From Xylophilus ampelinus (GTDB taxonomy: Bacteria > Pseudomonadota > Gammaproteobacteria > Burkholderiales > Burkholderiaceae_C): DNA of 28,605 nucleotides. Shown here one piece after another: positions 24,170 to 28,605 of this stretch. Location: NCBI RefSeq assembly GCF_901875635.1, contig NZ_CABFMN010000127.1, positions 1 to 28,605 of the forward strand, given 5' to 3'. A program made the position numbers and the translations under genes. Within the stretch, counting starts at the first letter, position 1. The number at the start of each line of letters is the position of its first letter. A model generated the notes under the pieces. The model saw only the letters and a program-made list of their open reading frames with translations, did no database searches and was not told the origin of the DNA.

Positions 24170-25383
24170 GACCGGCCGTCCACCAGCGTGGGCCGGGGGC
24201 TGAAGGCGTAGGGCAGCAGCCCCGCCAGCACCAGCACCGCCGCGCAGCCGAAGATGGCTGCATAGCTCCCAGCCGGCGCCCACTGGGCGCGCTGGCCCCA
24301 GTCGGCGATCAGCCCGAAGGCCCAGGCAGCGAGCGCCGAACCCAGGAAGACAAAGCTATTGAGCACGCCCAGCCCGCGTCCGCGCAGGGCGGGTGCCACG
24401 AGGCCGCGGCCATGCGCCATCACCAGGGGATGCAGCATGCCCACGGTGCCCAACAGCGTGAGCAGCGCGAGGTCGGGCGGCAGCCCCACCGCCGGCCATG
24501 CAGCCAGTGCCACGGCGGCCATGAAGGACAGCATCGACCAGCCGAGCACTGTGCGCTTGAGCGAACTGCGCCGCACCAGCCAGGGCAGGAACAGCGCGGT
24601 GCAGAAGCCGCCGAGGCTCAACGCCGTCAACGCCATGCCCCGCGCGCCGGCTTCCAGCCCGAACACGTTGGCCAGGTACGGACCGCCCCAGGCATTGCGA
24701 AACGCCGTGCCGGCGGCCATGGCGACGCACAGGGGAATCAAGGTCCACAGGGCGGGCCGCCCCAGCAGCCGGGCACTGGCGCCGAGCATCGCCAGCGGCG
24801 CCTCGCCCTTCGCATCCGCATGGCCGTGGTCGCGCACCTGGCGCCAAACGCCGATGCAGGCCACCAGGATGCACAGCGCCGCCAGCGCCATCGGCACGCG
24901 CCAGCCCACCGCGTGCACGGCCCAGCCCAGGGGCGCCGTCGCCAGCAGGGCGCCCACCATGCCCAGCGCATTGGTGCGGCCGATGAAGGCGACATAGCGC
25001 TGCGGCGGCAAAGTCGCCGACGCGTGGTGCATCAGGCCCATGAACACCGGCGCGAAGGCCAGCCCCAGGCCCAGCTGCGCCAGCATCGCCGTGCCGCCGT
25101 TGGGCGCCAGCACGAAAAGCAGTGCCGACGCCACGCCCACCGCCAGCAGCACGCGCGTGGGCGCGCCCACGCCGTAGCGGTCGAAGGCCATGCCCACCGG
25201 CACCTGCGCGAGCGCGAAAGAGAAGAAGAAGCAGGACGACAGCGCGCCGAAGCCTGCCGGCGACAGCGCCAGGTCGTGCTGCAGCTCGGGCGCCATGACG
25301 GCGAGGCAGGTGCGGAAGAACTGGCTGAGCGCGAAGGCGACGGTGAGCGCGCGCAGGCCGCGCGTGGTGGCAGGGCTGACCAT
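24166..25383 (-). CDS. MFS transporter
   Basis: The product is a 405-residue major facilitator with about twelve transmembrane helices. It opens with ALSQFFRTCLAVMAPELQHD and the loop-2/3 signature VPVGMAFDRYGVGAPTRVL; the pattern resembles the sugar-phosphate/organic-anion-like permeases widespread in Burkholderiales. The second half begins near LLGRPALWTLIPLCVAM. The substrate is unknown. The start is the ATG giving MVSPATTRG; a non-ATG start nine codons upstream is possible, and neither has a good ribosome-binding site. Its stop codon overlaps that of the convergent acidic protein gene in the four bases CTAG (24166-24169). Confidence 0.9.
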   Translation of the reverse strand: MVSPATTRGLRALTVAFALSQFFRTCLAVMAPELQHDLALSPAGFGALSSCFFFSFALAQVPVGMAFDRYGVGAPTRVLLAVGVASALLFVLAPNGGTAMLAQLGLGLAFAPVFMGLMHHASATLPPQRYVAFIGRTNALGMVGALLATAPLGWAVHAVGWRVPMALAALCILVACIGVWRQVRDHGHADAKGEAPLAMLGASARLLGRPALWTLIPLCVAMAAGTAFRNAWGGPYLANVFGLEAGARGMALTALSLGGFCTALFLPWLVRRSSLKRTVLGWSMLSFMAAVALAAWPAVGLPPDLALLTLLGTVGMLHPLVMAHGRGLVAPALRGRGLGVLNSFVFLGSALAAWAFGLIADWGQRAQWAPAGSYAAIFGCAAVLVLAGLLPYAFSPRPTLVDGRS

Positions 25384-25495
25384 GGAGCAGGATCGACGGC
25401 GGCCCCGCACGGGAACGGCGCGGGGGGTCGGCCCGCATTAGAACCCGCGGTCGCCGGCGGCCCTGTCGCACGCCGGATCGAGCGGGCGCGGACGC

Positions 25496-25741
25496 TCAGC
25501 GCTCGGCGTCGAAGCGCTTCGCCTCCTCGTCCTGCCAGGCGTCGTTGGAGATGTCGGGCGTGCCGGGGTAGCCCTGCTGCTTGAGCTTTTCGCGGCCCAT
25601 GCGGCTGCCCTCTTCGGGCGGGTCCTGTCCGATGGCGCGGCTTTGCTGCAGGTTGACGCCGGACTGCTCGCCACGGTCGCCGGCGAGGGCTTCGCCGGGT
25701 TCGGGGTGGGTGATGGGGGCGGGGTGGCGTGGATCGGTCAT
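25496..25741 (-). CDS. Small hydrophilic protein of unknown function
   Basis: The product is 81 residues from the ATG with AGGAG 6 to 10 bases upstream. It is polar, with a Pro-rich start (MTDPRHPAPITHPEPGEAL) and a conserved-looking tail (SRMGREKLKQQGYPGTPDIS, then NDAWQDEEAKRFDAER). There is no transmembrane segment or signal peptide, and I do not recognise the family. The strong ribosome-binding site and normal codon composition support a real gene. It is alone between the MFS gene and the YbaY-like lipoprotein, all on the minus strand with gaps of 105-112 bases. Confidence 0.7.
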   Translation of the reverse strand: MTDPRHPAPITHPEPGEALAGDRGEQSGVNLQQSRAIGQDPPEEGSRMGREKLKQQGYPGTPDISNDAWQDEEAKRFDAER

Positions 25742-25846
25742 GGGAATCTCCTGAAGAGACCCCATGTCGCCACGCCAGGCGCAACACCGGCGCCGTCCCC
25801 CGCGCTCAACGGCTGTGGGAAGGGCCTCACACCGCGGCGGATGCGA

Positions 25847-26284
25847 TCAGTGCTTCACGGCCACAAGCAGCAGGTCGGCCTGCATCGGTGCGCCCTGCGT
25901 CAGCACGGGATAAGCCGTGTCGTTGATGAAGAGCAACCGCCCGGCCTGCTCCACGCGTCCCGACACCGTGCAGCGCATGCGCGCGTCCAGGCGCGATGCG
26001 TCGACCTCCAACGCGAATGCGAAGGGCGGCTGGCGCCCGTCGGCACGGATGCGCTGCTCGGCCAGCACGGTGGCAGGCGCGTCCATGCGCGACACGTCCT
26101 GCAGGCGGACGATGATCTCGGCGTCAGGCGGCAGGGCGATGCGTTCGCGCCAGGTGATGGTGCCGCGCACGGTGCTGCGCATCGCGCCGCCCGGCCCGAC
26201 GGTGGCACAGCCGGCCAGGCCGAGGGCGGGCCACGCGAGCAATGCCTGCAGCGCGTGGCGGCGTCGGGCGTCGGGCCGCGCCAT
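25847..26284 (-). CDS. YbaY/YscW-like lipoprotein
   Basis: This 145-residue protein has an N-terminal signal (RRRHALQALLAWPALGLAGC) ending in a good lipobox, LAGC. The mature domain (VRGTITWRERIALPPDAEII, then VRLQDVSRMDAPATVLAEQ and PPFAFALEVD) is the beta-sandwich pattern of PF09619 (YbaY/YscW). E. coli YbaY is an outer-membrane-associated lipoprotein of unclear role; YscW is a secretin pilotin. There are no secretion genes here, so a pilotin role is unlikely. Its ATG overlaps the stop of acetoacetyl-CoA synthetase by one base (TGATG), so it is translationally coupled to an apparently unrelated enzyme. Confidence 0.85.
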   Translation of the reverse strand: MARPDARRRHALQALLAWPALGLAGCATVGPGGAMRSTVRGTITWRERIALPPDAEIIVRLQDVSRMDAPATVLAEQRIRADGRQPPFAFALEVDASRLDARMRCTVSGRVEQAGRLLFINDTAYPVLTQGAPMQADLLLVAVKH

Positions 26285-28299
26285 CAGGCCACCGCCTGCG
26301 CAGCTGCCGCCTGCGCCCGCCGCTCGGCCAGCGCCACGTACCAGTCCAGGCTGCCGGGGTTGGCCATCGCCTCGCGGTTCACCACGCGCTCGATCGGCTG
26401 GCCCAGCAGCAGCTTCTTGATGGGCAGTTCCTGCTTCTTGCCCGAGAGCGTGCGCGGGATCTCCGCGACCTGGAAGATGTCGTCGGGCAGGAAGCGTGGC
26501 GACAGCGCGGTGCGGATGGCGTCGTTGAGCTTCCGGCGCATCGCGTCGTCGAGCGCCACGCCGGGCCGCAGCACGACGAACAGCGGCATGTAGCTGTCGC
26601 GGCCGAGGTACTCGAGGTCGACCACCATCGAGTCCATCACCTCGGGCAGCGCCTCCACGGCGTTGTAGATCTCGCTGGTGCCCATGCGCAGGCCCTGGCG
26701 GTTGATGGTGGCGTCGCTGCGGCCGTAGATGACGCAGCCGCCGTCCTCGCCGATCCTGATCCAGTCGCCGTGCCGCCAGACACCGGGATAGGTGTCGAAA
26801 TAGCTCGACAGGTAGCGCGCGTTGCCGGGGTCGTTCCAGAAGTACAGCGGCATCGAAGGGATCGGGCGGCTGCACACGAGCTCGCCCACTTCGCCGATCA
26901 CGGGCTGGCCGTTCTCGTTCCAGGCCTCGACGCTGGCGCCCAGCTGGCGGCACTGCATCTGGCCGGGCACCTCGGGCAGCTCGCGGTTGCCGCCGACGAA
27001 GGCGCCGCAGAAGTCCGTGCCGCCCGAAATATTGCACCACCAGGGATCGGGCGAGCCGGCGGCCTTCAGCTGCGCCGTGCCCCAGCGCTGCACGTCCTCC
27101 GCCAGCGGCGAGCCGGTGCTGCCCAGCGCCCGCACGCGCGACAGGTCGCCGCAGTCCTTCGCGACCACGCCGGCCTTCATGCAGTTGGTGAAGTAGGCCG
27201 CGCCGGCACCGAAGAAGGTGACCCGGTGCCGCGCGACGAAGCGCCACAGCACGGTCCAGTCGGGCTTGTCCTTGCTGCCGCCGGGGTGGCCGTCGTAGAT
27301 GCAGATGGTGGCGCCGAAGGCCAGGCCCGAGAGCTGCGAGTTCCACATCACCCAGCCGGTGGAGCTGTACCAGTGGTAGCGCTCGCCGCGGTTGTTCTGG
27401 CCGTAGCTCGCGCCCACGTCGTTGTGCAGGCCGCAGGCGTACATGTTGATGATGATGCCGCCCTGGCCGTGCACGATGGGCTTGGGCAGGCCCGTGGTGC
27501 CGCTCGAATACACGACCCAGATCGGGTGGTCGAAGGGCAGCCATTCCGGTTCGAAGGCCGCGGTTTCGGCATCGTTTCGGGCCGCAGCGCCCGCCCAGTC
27601 GGCGTCGTGCGCTATCGATTTGGTAGCGTACGGACTTTTCACCAGCAGCAGCTTGCGCACCGAGGGCAGCGCGTCGCGCAGTTCCTGCACGATGGCGCTG
27701 CGGTCCACCGGCTTGCCGCCGTAGTGCACGCCGTCGGCGGCGATCAGCACCTTCGGCTCGATCTGGCGGAAGCGGTCGGCGACGGCGGCGGTGCCCATGT
27801 CGGGCGCGCACACGCTCCACACGGCGCCGATGCTCGAGCAGGCGAGGAAGGCGACCATCGTCTCGGGCACGTTCGGCAGGTAGGCCGCGACGCGGTCGCC
27901 GCGCTGCACGCCCAGCGACTTGAGCGTGAGCGCGACCGAGGCGACCTGGCGCTTCAGCTCGGGCCAGGACATCTCGCGCACCTCGTCCAGCTCGTTGTCG
28001 CTCACGATTGCCGGGCAGCCGGCGGCATGCGCGGCGTCGGCATGGCGCAGCACCTCGCGCGCGTAGTTGACCTGCGCGCCGGGGAACCACACGGCACCCG
28101 GCATGCGGTCCTCGGCCAGCACTGCGGTGTGCGGCGTGGGCGACTGCATGCCGCTGTAGTCCCAGATGCTCTGCCAGAAGGCGTTGAGGTCGGTGACCGA
28201 CCACTGCCACAGGTCGGCGTACGAGTCGAAGGCGAGGCCGCGCGTCTCGCGCAGCCAGTTCTGGTAAAGGCGAATCTGGGGGATGTAGGGAGCGGTCAT
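26284..28299 (-). CDS. aacS: Acetoacetyl-CoA synthetase (acetoacetate-CoA ligase)
   Basis: This 671-residue AMP-forming ligase activates acetoacetate to acetoacetyl-CoA, linking ketone-body or polyhydroxybutyrate turnover to central metabolism. The adenylate-forming motifs are VVYSSGTTGLPKPIVHGQGG, YHWYSSTGWVMWN, IYGRSDATINRQGLRMGTSE, and the C-terminal catalytic Lys region IPRTLSGKKQELPIKKLL. The N-terminus (YQNWLRETRGLAFDSYADLW) is that of the acetoacetyl rather than the acetyl enzymes. The start is the ATG at 28299; a TTG at 28335 would add a less likely leader. Residues about 223-241 (ATKSIAHDADWAGAAAR) are encoded by a copy of a dispersed repeat found elsewhere in intergenic DNA, kept in frame. 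Confidence 0.94.
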   Translation of the reverse strand: MTAPYIPQIRLYQNWLRETRGLAFDSYADLWQWSVTDLNAFWQSIWDYSGMQSPTPHTAVLAEDRMPGAVWFPGAQVNYAREVLRHADAAHAAGCPAIVSDNELDEVREMSWPELKRQVASVALTLKSLGVQRGDRVAAYLPNVPETMVAFLACSSIGAVWSVCAPDMGTAAVADRFRQIEPKVLIAADGVHYGGKPVDRSAIVQELRDALPSVRKLLLVKSPYATKSIAHDADWAGAAARNDAETAAFEPEWLPFDHPIWVVYSSGTTGLPKPIVHGQGGIIINMYACGLHNDVGASYGQNNRGERYHWYSSTGWVMWNSQLSGLAFGATICIYDGHPGGSKDKPDWTVLWRFVARHRVTFFGAGAAYFTNCMKAGVVAKDCGDLSRVRALGSTGSPLAEDVQRWGTAQLKAAGSPDPWWCNISGGTDFCGAFVGGNRELPEVPGQMQCRQLGASVEAWNENGQPVIGEVGELVCSRPIPSMPLYFWNDPGNARYLSSYFDTYPGVWRHGDWIRIGEDGGCVIYGRSDATINRQGLRMGTSEIYNAVEALPEVMDSMVVDLEYLGRDSYMPLFVVLRPGVALDDAMRRKLNDAIRTALSPRFLPDDIFQVAEIPRTLSGKKQELPIKKLLLGQPIERVVNREAMANPGSLDWYVALAERRAQAAAAQAVA
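27577..27632 (+). repeat. Dispersed hairpin repeat, copy E, inside the aacS coding region
   Basis: On the plus strand GGGCCGCAGCGCCCGCC, CAGTCGGCG and GCGCTATCGATTTGGTAGC line up with copies A (complement) and D over the hairpin and the GATTT..TAGC part. It is more diverged, as expected of an old insertion under coding constraint. It lies in the minus-strand aacS frame without breaking it. Confidence 0.6.
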
Positions 28300-28432
28300 G
28301 GCGGGCAGCGTAGTGCGCCGCAGCAGCGCGCTCAATGCGGATTGCCCCGGGCGCCGTCATCTGTGCGACTGCGCCCGTCCGGCAACATGCAATCGGCCGC
28401 CAGCCCTCGCCACGCCTGGGCTGGCGCCGAAT

Positions 28433-28450
28433 TCGTCACGAACGTGACGA
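28433..28450. promoter_or_regulatory. Perfect palindrome near the end of the autotransporter gene
   Basis: TCGTCACG-AA-CGTGACGA has perfect 8-bp arms around two bases. It lies 14 bases beyond the stop of the minus-strand barrel gene and about 130 bases upstream of aacS, so it could be an operator for aacS or part of a terminator. There is no T-run. Confidence 0.4.
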
Positions 28451-28464
28451 TCTCGCCGGGAGCC

Positions 28465-28605
28465 TCACCAGGCGACCTTCACGCCCGCCTGCGCTCCCCA
28501 GGCATGGCCGCGGCTGTCGCCCAGCGCGCGCCGGTAGCTGGCCGAGCCGTAGAGCGACACGGCCTGCGTGAGCTTCGCGTCCACGCCCACGGTCAGCGCC
28601 GCCGA
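28465..28605 (-). CDS. Outer-membrane beta-barrel C-terminus, probably an autotransporter (start outside window)
   Basis: The last 46 codons of a minus-strand gene are visible. They read as alternating beta strands (LTVGVDAKLTQAVSLYGSAS, then YRRALGDSRGHAWGAQAGVKVAW). The final residue is Trp after a V-K-V-A pattern, the C-terminal aromatic signature recognised by the BAM machinery. The phrase DAKLTQAVSLYGSASYRRAL is typical of the last strands of autotransporter barrel domains. The passenger and most of the barrel lie beyond the window edge, so its function cannot be judged. Confidence 0.75.
   Translation of the reverse strand, partial: SAALTVGVDAKLTQAVSLYGSASYRRALGDSRGHAWGAQAGVKVAW

Overview
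The window is a GC-rich (estimated near 70%), densely coded stretch of bacterial chromosome. It looks like a betaproteobacterium of the family Comamonadaceae, most likely Variovorax or a close relative. The basis is the protein families and their likeness to remembered homologues, the many LysR regulators next to catabolic genes, and a small intergenic repeat (core like GCGCCCGCCAGTCGGGCGC next to GATTTCATAGC) that I associate with this family. No database was searched. I see no rRNA, tRNA, CRISPR array, insertion sequence or prophage, and no gene-free gap longer than about 300 bases.

Layout. (1) 2-745: the C-terminal part of a citrate synthase-family protein. (2) 970-5894: a tight five-gene operon with a periplasmic binding protein, an adenine/adenosine deaminase, an ABC ATPase, an ABC permease and an IPNS-type 2-oxoglutarate/Fe(II) oxygenase. 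A convergent LysR gene (5912-6853) and a second LysR gene (6948-7856) follow. (3) 7971-9083: a small DUF1127 protein and a convergent Tat-exported class A beta-lactamase. (4) 9231-11371: a conserved-looking protein broken by an in-frame amber codon and coupled by an ATGA overlap to a CopD-like membrane protein. (5) 11469-12864: an EamA exporter and a DUF4174 protein. (6) 12870-16530: a glutarate catabolic set, with a CaiB/BaiF CoA-transferase, glutaryl-CoA dehydrogenase and a divergent LysR regulator; a 39-bp-arm inverted repeat lies between the two enzymes. (7) 16699-19384: a membrane-bound class III adenylate cyclase with a Cache-type sensor, and a lipoprotein. (8) 19616-25741: two MFS transporters and a run of small stress/envelope-type genes (DUF1161, DUF4124, hemerythrin, DUF3175, a YvlD/holin-4-like membrane protein, a very acidic protein and an 81-residue hydrophilic protein). 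(9) 25847-28299: a YbaY-like lipoprotein coupled to acetoacetyl-CoA synthetase. (10) 28465-28605: the last 46 residues of an outer-membrane beta-barrel, probably an autotransporter.

The most interesting points are the deaminase/ABC/dioxygenase operon, which reads as an uncharacterised route for a nucleobase-like compound; a dispersed repeat present five times, once inside the aacS reading frame; the amber codon at 10584-10586 in an otherwise continuous frame; and the large inverted repeat between the two glutarate genes. Most of the rest is ordinary chromosomal content.
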